NCBI RefSeq assembly: GCF_900109515.1
Contig: NZ_FOBD01000001.1
Span: 248,001-312,000 of the forward strand
Direction: 5' to 3'
Source of the DNA: Paenibacillus sp. OK003
Lineage (GTDB): Bacteria; Bacillota; Bacilli; Paenibacillales; Paenibacillaceae
Length of the DNA: 64,000 bases
In this document: positions 1 to 7,976 of the stretch, piece after piece
Position numbering within the stretch: the first letter of the stretch is position 1
Layout: every line of letters begins with the position of its first letter
The notes under the pieces: generated by a model
Told to the model about the DNA's origin: nothing
What the model saw: the letters and a program-made list of their open reading frames with translations, nothing else
Database searches by the model: none
Translations under genes and position numbers: made by a program

Positions 1-90
1 AAGGTAGAACAGTTTTTCGCATCCATTACCCTTGAAGATATGGAGCGTTCCTGTTCCCAACTTGAAGTTCTTCCAACACATGCCGAATAA
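1..90 (+). CDS. 3' end of an unidentified gene
   Basis: An open frame enters from the left edge and stops with TAA at 88-90, leaving 29 residues that end in PTHAE. The tail is polar and has no motif I can assign. It precedes the phosphoesterase gene by 36 bases, so the two may be co-transcribed. Function unknown. Confidence 0.5.
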   Translation, partial: KVEQFFASITLEDMERSCSQLEVLPTHAE

Positions 91-126
91 AGCGTAATGT
101 AAGGGAAAGGGAAGGTGTGCTGTACT

Positions 127-624
127 ATGAAAATTATTGTCATCTCGGACACTCATTTACCTCGAAGAGCACGTAAATTACCCGATCCCTTGGTTGAGGC
201 GCTATCAGATGCCGATCTGATTCTCCATGCGGGGGACTGGTCAGACTGGAGTGTATACAAGCTGCTCAGCGCTTATGCACCCGTTGAAGGTGTCGCAGGT
301 AATACGGACCCGCCTGAAATAGGTCAAAAACTCGGGTTTTCCCGCATCGTTGAGGCGGACGGTTTGCGTCTTGGTCTTGTACATGGTCATCTGGGATCGA
401 AGTCTACCGAGCAGAATGCGATCCATACCTTTGCAGGGCAGCAGGTGGATGCCGTGATTTTTGGACATTCGCACATTCCAGTGATGTATACGGTCAATGA
501 TGTGCTGATATTTAATCCGGGCTCTCCTACGGATCGGCGCTTTCAGCCCCAGTATTCTTTTGGTATCATGACTACAAATTTAGGGGAATTGCAGGCGGAA
601 CATGTTTTTTATGATGTAAAATAG
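127..624 (+). CDS. YfcE/MJ0936-type metallophosphoesterase
   Basis: A 165-residue calcineurin-like phosphoesterase, probably a cytoplasmic phosphodiesterase using two metal ions. Metal-binding motifs appear in order: SDTH (7-10), AGD (35-37), GNTD (58-61), VHGH (85-88) and FGHSH (112-116). Length and motif order fit the compact YfcE/YsnB-like family. An in-frame GTG lies at 115, but the purine-rich ribosome site ends there, so ATG 127 is the better start. A terminator follows at 639-682. The natural substrate is not known for most of the family. Confidence 0.88.
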   Translation: MKIIVISDTHLPRRARKLPDPLVEALSDADLILHAGDWSDWSVYKLLSAYAPVEGVAGNTDPPEIGQKLGFSRIVEADGLRLGLVHGHLGSKSTEQNAIHTFAGQQVDAVIFGHSHIPVMYTVNDVLIFNPGSPTDRRFQPQYSFGIMTTNLGELQAEHVFYDVK

Positions 625-638
625 AAGTTGCAAATCAG

Positions 639-682
639 GCATCTCGAATCAGAAGGCTCTTCTGTTATTCGGGGTGCTTTTT
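639..682 (+). terminator. Terminator after the phosphoesterase gene
   Basis: The 11-base arm GCATCTCGAAT (639-649) pairs, with G-U pairs, with ATTCGGGGTGC (667-677), followed by TTTTT. It separates the phosphoesterase gene from the sugar operon. Confidence 0.75.
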
Positions 683-801
683 GCTATGTATGCATTCAAA
701 AGGGAGCTTGCAAGTTATCTCTGAATGGGGAATATGGTCTGCTGTTTATCTGTCATTCATCTCTTCTCGTTGTCCCCTATGGAGGCCTTCGTATGAATGA
801 T

Positions 802-838
802 ACAATGCGTTTACAACACTAAATTGAATGCGTTTACA
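802..838 (+). promoter_or_regulatory. Two tandem CcpA (cre)-like operators
   Basis: TGAATGCGTTTACA at 825-838 matches the Bacillus cre consensus TGWAARCGYTWNCW at 13 of 14 positions. The segment 802-815 matches at 11 of 14 and shares the 12-mer AATGCGTTTACA with it, 23 bases apart. The downstream copy ends 14 bases before the start codon of the isomerase gene, so bound CcpA would block transcription. Catabolite repression of the 853-4127 operon is the likely role. A LacI-family local regulator is an alternative. Confidence 0.6.
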
Positions 839-852
839 TAAGGAGATGAGAG

Positions 853-1770
853 ATGATGAGATTATCTGTATTCACTGTTGCCACACCGGACTTGACGGCA
901 GAAGAATTGGCTTCTGCTGCAGCCGCAGCCGGCATTGAAGGGATCGAATGGCGATATCGCGGAATTCCGGCAGATGCTTTGTCCGAAGAACCTTCTTATT
1001 GGAGACATAATCGTTGTTCAATAGATCCAGGCCAATGGGAGGAACAGGTGCCTGCATTTCGTGAAGCGGCAAAAAAGCATAACAGACAGTCGATTGCATT
1101 GGTGCCGTATCTGAGCTGTGGAGATCTGCTTGCTACAGAGCAGGCATTTCAAGCTGCTCAAGGCTTGGGAGCATCCATGATGCGTGTTGGGGTTCCGGGT
1201 TATGATCGCACAACCAGCTATCCTGAATTATACAAGCAAGCAGTGCATTATCTGAATGAGGTTCAAGAGATGGCCCAACAGTATAAGGTAAAAGCTGTAG
1301 TAGAAACCCATCACCAAACGATTGCCCCCACTGCATCACTAGCTTATCGGCTCGTGCAATCGCTGGATCCACAGCATGTAGGGGTATTGTATGATCCAGG
1401 TAACATGGTCCATGAAGGATATGAGAACCATCGTATGGGACTGGAATTACTGGGACCTTATCTGGCACATGTGCATGTGAAGAATGCAGCTTGGTTCAAG
1501 GATGCATCAAACAAGAATTCGAATTCCAGTGTGAAAGAACCAAACACAGAAATCTCGCTAACATCAGACTGGCATTGTCAGTGGGCCCCCTTGACTGAGG
1601 GCGTGGTGAACTGGTTGCAAGTATTCCGTGACCTCAAATCCGTTGGATATGATGGATATTACGGGATTGAGGATTTTAGCGGAGTTTTGGAATCGAAGGC
1701 GATGTTACAGCATTTTGCAGATGTTTTTGCCGAAATTGAACGTCGTGTGGACGAGGAGGTACAGGTATGA
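853..1770 (+). CDS. Sugar phosphate isomerase/epimerase family protein (TIM barrel)
   Basis: A 305-residue protein of the xylose isomerase-like / AP endonuclease 2 superfamily. Family-type metal-site segments are VVETHH (near 150), DPGNM (near 184), HVHVKN (near 210) and GIEDF near the C-terminus. The start has a strong AGGAG site; ATG 856 is also possible. It overlaps the next gene by ATGA, so translation is coupled, and heads an operon with two Gfo/Idh/MocA dehydrogenases. That trio is typical of catabolism of inositols, keto-sugars or similar polyols, but the substrate cannot be read from sequence. Two cre-like sites lie upstream. Confidence 0.82.
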   Translation: MMRLSVFTVATPDLTAEELASAAAAAGIEGIEWRYRGIPADALSEEPSYWRHNRCSIDPGQWEEQVPAFREAAKKHNRQSIALVPYLSCGDLLATEQAFQAAQGLGASMMRVGVPGYDRTTSYPELYKQAVHYLNEVQEMAQQYKVKAVVETHHQTIAPTASLAYRLVQSLDPQHVGVLYDPGNMVHEGYENHRMGLELLGPYLAHVHVKNAAWFKDASNKNSNSSVKEPNTEISLTSDWHCQWAPLTEGVVNWLQVFRDLKSVGYDGYYGIEDFSGVLESKAMLQHFADVFAEIERRVDEEVQV

Positions 1771-2939
1771 GTTTGGTTCGAGTAGCCGTTATTGGAATTG
1801 GAAATATGGGTGCAGCCCATGCCAGAACGTTGGTAGCAGGAGAAGTACCGGGTGCAGAACTGGTGGCTGTGTGTGATGTGAGACAAGAAATGGAGAGCTG
1901 GGTATCCAGCAACCTTCCGGCTTCAGTCACTTATTGGCAGGATGCGGAGCAGATGATGTCATCAGGGACGATTGATGCGGTAATTATAGCGACCCCGCAT
2001 TATGACCATCCCGAAAAGGCCATTCAGGCTTTTCAGTATGGCCTGCATGTCATGATCGAGAAGCCTGCCGGAGTATATACCAAACAGGTACGCAAGATGA
2101 ATGAAGCGGCGGCTGCCAGCGGCAAAGTGTTTTCAATGATGTATAACCAGCGAACCAACCCTTTATATATCAAACTTAAAGATCTGATTGCCTCGGGAGA
2201 ACTGGGTGAGGTACGGCGCACCAACTGGATTATTACGAACTGGTATCGCTCTCAGAGCTATTATGATTCAGGCGGCTGGCGGGCAACGTGGGCTGGTGAA
2301 GGGGGCGGTGTCCTGATCAATCAGGACCCTCATCAACTGGACCTATGGCAATGGACCATCGGCATGATGCCGGTGCGTATGCGTGCCTTCTGTTCATTCG
2401 GCAAATACCGGAACATTGAAGTAGAAGATGATGTAACGGCATATGTCGAGTATGAGAATGGAGCAACAGGTGTATTTGTGACCACGACAGGTGAAGCACC
2501 AGGCACCAACCGGTTCGAGGTCAATGGGGATCGCGGCAAAATTGTCATTGAAGAGGGTCAGTTGACTTTCTGGCGTCTTCGTGAACCCGAGCCTGAATTC
2601 AATCAAAGATTTACCGGAGGATTTGGACAGCCTGAATGCTGGAAATGCGAGGTGCCAATTACGGGTGTGGAGACCGGACATCCTGGTCTGATTCGCAACT
2701 GGATCGATGCCATCCTGAACGGGACTCCGCTCATTGCTCCGGGAGAAGAGGGTATCCATGGTTTAACCTTGTCTAATGCCATGCTATTGTCAACCTGGAC
2801 CGATAACTGGGTGGATCTGCCGATTGATGAGGAATTGTTCTATGAGCATTTGCAGCAGCGGATTGCCAGTTCAAATACAAAGAAAGACAAGGCAGGCAGC
2901 AGCAGTCAACCTGCTGATCTGTCACAGACATTTAAATAA
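1767..2939 (+). CDS. Gfo/Idh/MocA family oxidoreductase
   Basis: A 390-residue NAD(P)-dependent dehydrogenase. The N-terminal Rossmann fold has GIGNMG at 10-15. The family signature EKP is at 98-100 with the catalytic lysine. The C-terminal substrate domain carries the D-x-H-x-x-D pattern near 187-192. The start overlaps the isomerase stop by ATGA. The last 25 residues are Ser/Gln/Lys rich and probably disordered. It likely oxidises a cyclic polyol or sugar in the same pathway as its neighbours; the substrate is unknown. Confidence 0.88.
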   Translation: MSLVRVAVIGIGNMGAAHARTLVAGEVPGAELVAVCDVRQEMESWVSSNLPASVTYWQDAEQMMSSGTIDAVIIATPHYDHPEKAIQAFQYGLHVMIEKPAGVYTKQVRKMNEAAAASGKVFSMMYNQRTNPLYIKLKDLIASGELGEVRRTNWIITNWYRSQSYYDSGGWRATWAGEGGGVLINQDPHQLDLWQWTIGMMPVRMRAFCSFGKYRNIEVEDDVTAYVEYENGATGVFVTTTGEAPGTNRFEVNGDRGKIVIEEGQLTFWRLREPEPEFNQRFTGGFGQPECWKCEVPITGVETGHPGLIRNWIDAILNGTPLIAPGEEGIHGLTLSNAMLLSTWTDNWVDLPIDEELFYEHLQQRIASSNTKKDKAGSSSQPADLSQTFK

Positions 2940-3029
2940 ATGGAGCTTATACACCAAGCTGAACTCAAGGCGTGCAAGAGGATAACGGAATCGATAAACG
3001 GAAAATCCAATTGAAAAGGTGGAGAAGGT

Positions 3030-4127
3030 ATGGCTAAAGACGGTATGTTTTATGCACCTAAAAGTGTAAAAAAAGAGGTAGTATGCAGTCCGGGTGAGTT
3101 TACCATTGCTGCTGTGGCGTTGGACCATGGACATATTTACGGTATGGTTGGTGGACTGGTGGAGGCTGGGGCAACGCTCAAATGGGTATACGATCCTGAC
3201 CCAGCTAAAGTTGAGGCTTTTCGGAAACAATTTCCTCAGGCACAGATTGCGGCATCTGAAGCGGATGTACTTGCCGACGATGAAGTGCAGCTCGTGGCCG
3301 GAGCTGCCATACCATCGGAACGTGCGCCACTCGGCATGAGAGTTATGGCCGCAGGCAAGGATTATTTTACGGACAAAGCCCCCTTTACCACACTGGATCA
3401 ACTAGCCCTTGCGCGTGAAGAGGTTAAACGCACTGGGAAGAAGTATATGGTCTATTACAGTGAACGTCTGCATGTGGAAAGTGCAGTCTATGCTGGACAA
3501 CTGATCGAACAGGGAGCCATCGGGAAGGTTGTACAGGTTATGGGGACGGGGCCGCATCGATTGAATGCGGGTGGTCGGCCTGAATGGTTCTTCCAGCATG
3601 AAAAGTATGGCGGCATCCTCTGTGATATTGGGAGTCATCAGATCGAGCAGTTTCTGACCTTTGCTTCATGTACGGATGCAGAAGTAGCGTTCAGTCGGGT
3701 GAATAACTTCAATCATCCACAATTCCCGGAACTAGAAGACTTTGGGGAAGCATCACTGATCGGCAACAACGGGTCTTCCGGTTACTTCCGCGTAGACTGG
3801 TTTACACCGGATGGTCTGGGTACGTGGGGCGATGGACGAACGGTTATTTTGGGAACAGACGGATACATTGAGCTGCGTAAGTATATCGACGTGGCCAGAG
3901 AGCCTGAGGGCGATCAAGTTTATTTGGTTAACCATGAAGGGGAATACCGTTATAGCGTCAAAGGACAGGTCGGCTATCCGTTCTTCGGTGAACTGATCCG
4001 GGACTGTCTGGATCGAACAGAGAATGCGATGACACAGGAGCATGCGTTTAAAGCGGCAGAACTCTGCTTGATTGCGCAGCATAAGGCAATGAGCGATAGA
4101 GTGGTATGGAGCAGTGGTGCGAAGTAA
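3030..4127 (+). CDS. Gfo/Idh/MocA family oxidoreductase (DKAP variant)
   Basis: A 365-residue second dehydrogenase of the operon, 90 bases after the first and preceded by an AAAGGTGGAG-type ribosome site. The usual EKP is replaced by DKAP at 115-118, keeping the lysine. The substrate-domain motif reads DIGSHQIEQ at 199-207. The glycine-rich dinucleotide loop is atypical: LDHGHIYGM near 31-39 stands where GxGxxG is usual. This places it in a divergent subgroup often found next to a canonical paralogue. It is the last gene before the 4165 terminator. Confidence 0.85.
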   Translation: MAKDGMFYAPKSVKKEVVCSPGEFTIAAVALDHGHIYGMVGGLVEAGATLKWVYDPDPAKVEAFRKQFPQAQIAASEADVLADDEVQLVAGAAIPSERAPLGMRVMAAGKDYFTDKAPFTTLDQLALAREEVKRTGKKYMVYYSERLHVESAVYAGQLIEQGAIGKVVQVMGTGPHRLNAGGRPEWFFQHEKYGGILCDIGSHQIEQFLTFASCTDAEVAFSRVNNFNHPQFPELEDFGEASLIGNNGSSGYFRVDWFTPDGLGTWGDGRTVILGTDGYIELRKYIDVAREPEGDQVYLVNHEGEYRYSVKGQVGYPFFGELIRDCLDRTENAMTQEHAFKAAELCLIAQHKAMSDRVVWSSGAK

Positions 4128-4164
4128 AGGGTTTTATCTGAAGTAGTAATAGAATATGTAGGGG

Positions 4165-4194
4165 AGAGCGGCTGATACAATGGCCGCTCTTTTG
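4165..4194 (+). terminator. Terminator of the oxidoreductase operon
   Basis: AGAGCGGC (4165-4172) pairs perfectly with GCCGCTCT (4183-4190) across a 10-base loop and is followed by a T-rich run. It marks the boundary between the catabolic operon and the gene cassette region. Confidence 0.85.
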
Positions 4195-4295
4195 TTTGTT
4201 GTAGTACCTTCGCAAATGGAACAATATGGTTTATTATGTATGTAGTTCAGAAATTGAGCTGAATGTGTGGTGTTTACAAAGTACATAGATTAGAT

Positions 4296-4302
4296 GTTAG
4301 AT
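4296..4302 (+). other. Candidate first recombination core site (GTTAGAT) of the cassette array
   Basis: GTTAGAT fits the integron core GTTRRRY. It lies 38 bases before the first cassette gene, with no attC-like dyad to its left. The 5' box of the repeat after that gene (AGCTAAC, 4925-4931) matches its inverse complement at 6 of 7 positions. It could be an attI-like site or the leftover 3' end of a lost attC. The call rests on 7 bases plus its position. Confidence 0.35.
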
Positions 4303-4339
4303 GAAAGAACTGCAAATCTATTAGAAGGGAATATAAACC

Positions 4340-4930
4340 ATGAAATTCGCTAAATTATTTGATTGCTCACCGGTTTTCGAAACACATCGTTTGACTTTAC
4401 GAAGGTTAAAAATAGAGGATGCTAGTGATTATTTTACGTTTGCATCTAATCCTCTAGTTACAACATTTACTTGGTGGGATTATCATAAGTCAATAGAAGA
4501 TTCATTAAAATATATAAACTACGTTATTGAAAAATATGAATCCAAAGGAGCATATCATTGGGGAATAGTTTACAAAGACACAAACAAGTTAATTGGAAGA
4601 ACTGGATTCGTAAGTATCGATGAATTTCATAAAAAAACTGAAATTGGATTTGCGTTGTCAAATGACTTTTGGAAGATGGGAATTATTACGGAAGCGACAA
4701 AACCGATAATAAGGTATGGATTTGAAGAATTAGAATTAAATCGGATTGAAGGTCGCTGTAATTTTGAGAATTTTGGATCAGAAAAAGTAATGAATAAATT
4801 AGGAATGACATTTGAAGGAACATTAAGAGAACAATTAAATATAAAGGGAAAATATACAGACCAGAAGATGTTTTCAATACTTAGAAGAGAATATGTCAGT
4901 TCTTTTGAAGAAGGCAGTTCCATCAGCTAA
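4340..4930 (+). CDS. GNAT acetyltransferase, RimJ/RimL type (cassette 1)
   Basis: A 196-residue N-acetyltransferase of the ribosomal-protein-acetylase subgroup. It opens with the typical THRLTLRRL segment, and the acetyl-CoA loop region lies around residues 110-125 (FWKMGIITEA). The conserved NxxSEKVMNKLGM-type helix follows near 150. The AT-rich gene uses AGAAGGGA as ribosome site. Its TAA stop (4928-4930) lies inside the 5' core box of the following attC-like repeat, a common arrangement in integron cassettes. The Ser/Glu-rich C-terminal tail may be shaped by that junction. Substrate unknown. Confidence 0.9.
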   Translation: MKFAKLFDCSPVFETHRLTLRRLKIEDASDYFTFASNPLVTTFTWWDYHKSIEDSLKYINYVIEKYESKGAYHWGIVYKDTNKLIGRTGFVSIDEFHKKTEIGFALSNDFWKMGIITEATKPIIRYGFEELELNRIEGRCNFENFGSEKVMNKLGMTFEGTLREQLNIKGKYTDQKMFSILRREYVSSFEEGSSIS

Positions 4931-5085
4931 CACTGTGTTCCCACTGCTCGGCTTACGCCCCTTGGTCTGCAAGTGGGATTTCAGGGAAGCATATTCAGCA
5001 GACACACCTGCACCGACTATCCGCGTCGCGGCAAGCCCTTCGGGCTTTAAGTCGGTGAGGCGTCGGGAACACAACAACGTTATAA
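4925..5085 (+). repeat. attC-like repeat R1 (161 bp)
   Basis: Outer boxes are AGCTAAC (4925-4931) and GTTATAA (5079-5085). The next inner pair is GTGTTCCC/GGGAACAC, a perfect 8-base pair. A central stem GTCTGC (4965-4970)/GCAGAC (4998-5003) and a third stem CACCGACT (5011-5018)/AGTCGGTG (5050-5057) complete the fold. The GTTATAA box is matched by TTATAAC at the 3' end of the NEXT gene unit rather than by its own partner box. This is the best-preserved copy. Confidence 0.85.
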
Positions 5086-5130
5086 GAAATTGGGAAAAGG
5101 ATATAAAAACAACTCAAAGGAGTAATGTAT

Positions 5131-5613
5131 ATGGCGAAGACCTCTTTGGAAATGGTAGAAGAATTCAAAACGTTTATTGATTTTGTACGAGAGTTAAAGA
5201 CTATAGATGAAGAACATTGGAATAGTCCAATTTCAGAAGGGAAATGGTCATTGAAAGATGTTATAAGTCATATCATGCTTTGGGACAAATATTTTTATGA
5301 GGAAGGCATAGAGAAGATCAAGCTTGGTCAGTTCGTGACTGTAAGGCATTTGAACTTTGATGAATTCAACGCTAATGCAAGGGAATATGCAAAGACTCAA
5401 ACAAGAGATTCTGTCGTTAACCAATTCATTGAATACAGAAACAAGATCATTGATGATATCACCGGATTACCAGAGGAAGATTATATAAAGGAATATACAG
5501 ACGGAGACAGAAAAAAGTTTTCGATTAGGGGATATTTAAGAGGATTTATTCCCCACGATAAACACCATAAAAAACAAATTGAAAAGTACGTAAAGTCAAT
5601 ACAAAAAGTGTAA
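5131..5613 (+). CDS. DinB / ClbS-DfsB-like four-helix protein (cassette 2)
   Basis: About 160 residues of a DinB-fold protein. Metal-ligand type histidines lie in VISHIMLWDKYF (near 48) and in HDKHHKKQIE at the C-terminus. AAAGGAG at 5116-5122 favours ATG 5131 over ATG 5125. The family includes thiol transferases and the ClbS/DfsB genotoxin-protection proteins; I cannot say which activity this one has. It is the only gene of a 700 bp unit (5080-5779) bounded by GTTATAA and an exactly inverse TTATAAC. A protective or detoxifying role is inferred. Confidence 0.82.
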   Translation: MAKTSLEMVEEFKTFIDFVRELKTIDEEHWNSPISEGKWSLKDVISHIMLWDKYFYEEGIEKIKLGQFVTVRHLNFDEFNANAREYAKTQTRDSVVNQFIEYRNKIIDDITGLPEEDYIKEYTDGDRKKFSIRGYLRGFIPHDKHHKKQIEKYVKSIQKV

Positions 5614-5638
5614 GCGAATTCAGGGATGCCCCAACATC

Positions 5639-5785
5639 TTATAACACTATGTTCCAGCTTCGCGTCTGTCGCCACTCGGTCTGCCTGAAGAATTTCAAGG
5701 AAGCAGATTCAGGCAGATACATCAATTCCCATAAGATAAGAGCTATCTAAGGGGAATCGACGTCAGGAACAAAACAACGTTAGAT
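5639..5785 (+). repeat. attC-like repeat R2 (147 bp)
   Basis: Outer boxes are TTATAAC (5639-5645) and GTTAGAT (5779-5785). The inner boxes TGTTCC (5650-5655) and GGAACA (5766-5771) pair fully. The central stem TCTGCCTGAA (5680-5689)/TTCAGGCAGA (5708-5717) is a perfect 10-base pair. A third stem uses ATTCCC/GGGAAT with AGATA/TATCT nested inside. The 5' box matches the cassette's own start box 7 of 7. Confidence 0.87.
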
Positions 5786-5834
5786 GAAATTACGATGCAA
5801 GTTCTTATCAAAATCAAAAACTATGAGGTGCATA

Positions 5835-6341
5835 ATGCCAAGACTAATTACATTGGCTGATGGAAGATCAGTAGAAGTTGAATGTGTAAGCTGCGCATTG
5901 ACAAGTGGTTTGATTTCTTCAACAGGTGGAGTGATTTTTGAATCAAGCAACTTTCATGTCCATCAAGATATTGCTTACCCAATTAAAGGGTTAGTTATAT
6001 TAGCTTCAAAGAGGCATTTTTACTGCATGGATGAATTAACAGATGAAGAGCGATTAGAATTTATTTCGTTAATCCATAAGCTCAGAAGTGAACAAAGAAA
6101 ACGATTGGGAATTGATAAGGTCTATTATTTTTATAATGAAGATACAACACATCACTTTCATTTATGGATGGTTCCTAGATATGAATGGATGTACCAATTT
6201 GGAAATTCAGTAGAATCATTAAGACCGGCATTATTACATGCAAGGAATAATATGAATGACGACGAGAATATGAAGAGTGTAGAAGAAGCGGTTAGCATGC
6301 TAAGAGAGGGCATGAGGGATTTTGTGAGTAGCTCAAGGTAA
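5835..6341 (+). CDS. HIT-like protein (cassette 3)
   Basis: A 168-residue histidine-triad-like protein. The C-terminal catalytic-type motif is HHFHLWMVPR, compared with HxHxHxxPR in the family. The frame opens at 5784 inside the core site, but GAGGTG before ATG 5835 and the family-like beginning MPRLITLADG favour 5835. HIT proteins hydrolyse or transfer nucleotidyl groups; the substrate here is unknown. The gene sits in a 721 bp unit (5780-6500) whose two core boxes are exact inverse complements. Confidence 0.8.
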   Translation: MPRLITLADGRSVEVECVSCALTSGLISSTGGVIFESSNFHVHQDIAYPIKGLVILASKRHFYCMDELTDEERLEFISLIHKLRSEQRKRLGIDKVYYFYNEDTTHHFHLWMVPRYEWMYQFGNSVESLRPALLHARNNMNDDENMKSVEEAVSMLREGMRDFVSSSR

Positions 6342-6345
6342 CCTT

Positions 6346-6506
6346 ATCTAACACTGTTTTCAATCATCGGGCTGACGCCCTCGGTCTGGCAGAGGAGTAA
6401 TCGTGGAAGTGGATGCAACCAGACAATCCTGCGAGGCTAAGTCTTCGACCCGGCTCCCGTTGGTCGCATTAAGCCTCTCGGGTTCGTGAACACAAGAACG
6501 TTATCT
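6346..6506 (+). repeat. attC-like repeat R3 (161 bp)
   Basis: The 5' box ATCTAAC (6346-6352) fits RYYYAAC perfectly and is the exact inverse complement of GTTAGAT at 5779, the start of its own cassette. The 3' box is GTTATCT (6500-6506). The central stem is GTCTGG (6384-6389)/CCAGAC (6419-6424), a compensatory variant of the R1 stem. A third stem pairs GAGGCT with AGCCTC. Confidence 0.85.
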
Positions 6507-6547
6507 GCAATTACTTACAAGTCTAATGGGGAGGGATATTTCTATAG

Positions 6548-7219
6548 ATGATTTCAGTTATTATATCAATATTAATGTATCAATCTCCCACCGTTGTTTT
6601 TACTAAGGAAGAGATTGACAAATATGAAGAGTTATCAAAATCAGTTAATGAAGGACGATTAATTGATTATTCTTTACAATACCCCAAGCACCGTTTTCTA
6701 CATTATTTATCATTGAATGGAAAATACGTGTTTCACGGTTCTAATGATGGCAATATTGAAAGATTTGAACCACGTAAGCAGACGTTGTACAACAATGAAC
6801 TAACGACAGCTGTGTTTGCAACGACAGAACCATTATGGTCTATTTTCTATGCAGTATTTAATCGAAGTGCATTAATTGGGAGTTTTCGAAATGGATGTAT
6901 TATAGGGCGAAACAAAAAGTACCATTATTATTCGATAAATGACTCTACAATTAATAACAATCCTTGGACGGATGGCATGCTGTACATACTACCTAGAGAT
7001 AAATTTCATATGTCTGGACATGGGAAAGTGCAATTTGATGAGTGGATTTGCAATGAATTTGTAACCCCAATAGCCAAGATAAGCGTATCCTTATCAGATT
7101 TTCTTTTCTTGAATAAAGTAGCAGTTCACAAAGATAAAGAGTCATTGACTAGTACTTGGATATTTTATAAAGCACGAACTTTATTGGCGAATTCGAAGAG
7201 GGCAAGTGACAGCACATAA
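6548..7219 (+). CDS. Hypothetical protein with FHGS motif (cassette 4)
   Basis: A 223-residue soluble protein I do not recognise with certainty. It has YVFHGSNDGNIERFEPR near residue 60 and a later block AVFATTEPLWSIFYAVFNR. The HGS strand with a nearby arginine recalls, weakly, ADP-ribosyltransferase-like folds; the similarity is by eye only. ATG 6575 is an alternative start. The TAA stop (7217-7219) is embedded in the 5' box ACATAAC of the following repeat, as for cassette 1. Confidence 0.6.
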   Translation: MISVIISILMYQSPTVVFTKEEIDKYEELSKSVNEGRLIDYSLQYPKHRFLHYLSLNGKYVFHGSNDGNIERFEPRKQTLYNNELTTAVFATTEPLWSIFYAVFNRSALIGSFRNGCIIGRNKKYHYYSINDSTINNNPWTDGMLYILPRDKFHMSGHGKVQFDEWICNEFVTPIAKISVSLSDFLFLNKVAVHKDKESLTSTWIFYKARTLLANSKRASDST

Positions 7220-7290
7220 CACGATATCTACGCCGTGTCGCATTGCTCCTTGGTTGCCAAAGAATTTTCGAAGAAGGGAATCAATTGAAG
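7214..7290 (+). repeat. attC-like repeat R4, 3' half missing
   Basis: The 5' box ACATAAC (7214-7220) matches the expected inverse of its cassette start (GTTATCT) at 6 of 7 positions. The block CTCCTTGGTTGCC and a degenerate TTTCGAAGAAGGGAATCA segment follow. No third stem or GTT box is visible before the next gene, so this site is probably inactive. The right-hand limit is approximate. Confidence 0.55.
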
Positions 7291-7315
7291 ATGAATGTAT
7301 TAGGGGGGAAGGATG

Positions 7316-7720
7316 ATGAATAATGGTATGGCATCATGGCAAGAACTGAAAATAGATTATGAAATTAATCAAATATCTCCCAATATATCAACTAGACTAG
7401 AAGATATTGAACGAATCCCTACGGGGCTTGGAATAAAAATACTTACTATCCTTATTGAATGGGCTTGCCAGCCACAAAATACCCACCCAATTGAAATAGC
7501 GAGGAAAAAGATTAAAACAATTCCTTCTGATTGGCTAATAGAACATCTTCCTAATGTAGCTAAAACAGCAATTTGTCTTGACGATGAATGGGAGTATCGT
7601 AGATTGTTAGAGCTACTTTCAGAGGCAGTTCCAAAATTACTAGATTGGGGAATTGAATTGGGAATTAATTCTAAAAATGAAGAAATTAAAGAGGCAGCAA
7701 ATGACTATAAAGAAAAATAA
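7316..7720 (+). CDS. Hypothetical protein
   Basis: About 134 residues, acidic and helical. It has a WLIEHLPNVAKTAICLDDEW-like stretch followed by YRRLLELLSEAVPKLLDWG. Similar small helical proteins occur scattered in Bacilli, but I know of no established function. The first ATG (7313) is almost inside a GGGGGGAAGG ribosome site, so 7316 or ATG 7325 is the likely start. It follows the truncated repeat R4 and precedes R5, so it may be a second gene of a fused cassette. Confidence 0.6.
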   Translation: MNNGMASWQELKIDYEINQISPNISTRLEDIERIPTGLGIKILTILIEWACQPQNTHPIEIARKKIKTIPSDWLIEHLPNVAKTAICLDDEWEYRRLLELLSEAVPKLLDWGIELGINSKNEEIKEAANDYKEK

Positions 7721-7773
7721 CAGTTTTGTAGAGTGCAATGAAATGAGAATGTAGATGTGGATCGAAGAAGTCG

Positions 7774-7935
7774 GAACAACATATTCACGCATCGTGCCAT
7801 TCGGCCCTCGGTTCGCCCGAGGGACTTCAGAGAAGTGGGGTTCAGGCGAACAACACTGCAAAACTAACCGCATCGTGGTCGTCTATTGACGGAGCTTTAA
7901 GTCGGTGGGACGTCGTGAACACGGTAACGTTAATT
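7774..7935 (+). repeat. attC-like repeat R5 (162 bp)
   Basis: The 5' box is decayed (GAACAAC, 7774-7780) and the 3' box is GTTAATT (7929-7935). The inner pair is TTCACG (7784-7789)/CGTGAA (7914-7919). The central stem is GTTCGCC (7811-7817)/GGCGAAC (7845-7851), another compensated version. The 3' part carries the family block GGACGTCGTGAACAC. Confidence 0.75.
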
Positions 7936-7976
7936 GAAAGATATTCAGATCTAAATCAGAAGGGAAGTCAAACATA

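Noticed and set aside
628-822. Open frame of 64 codons after the phosphoesterase gene
   Set aside because: It contains the terminator hairpin, has no ribosome site and an implausible composition.
2922-3401. Long - strand open frame opposite the second oxidoreductase
   Set aside because: It is a shadow of the strongly supported + strand gene; no ribosome site and no recognisable protein motif.
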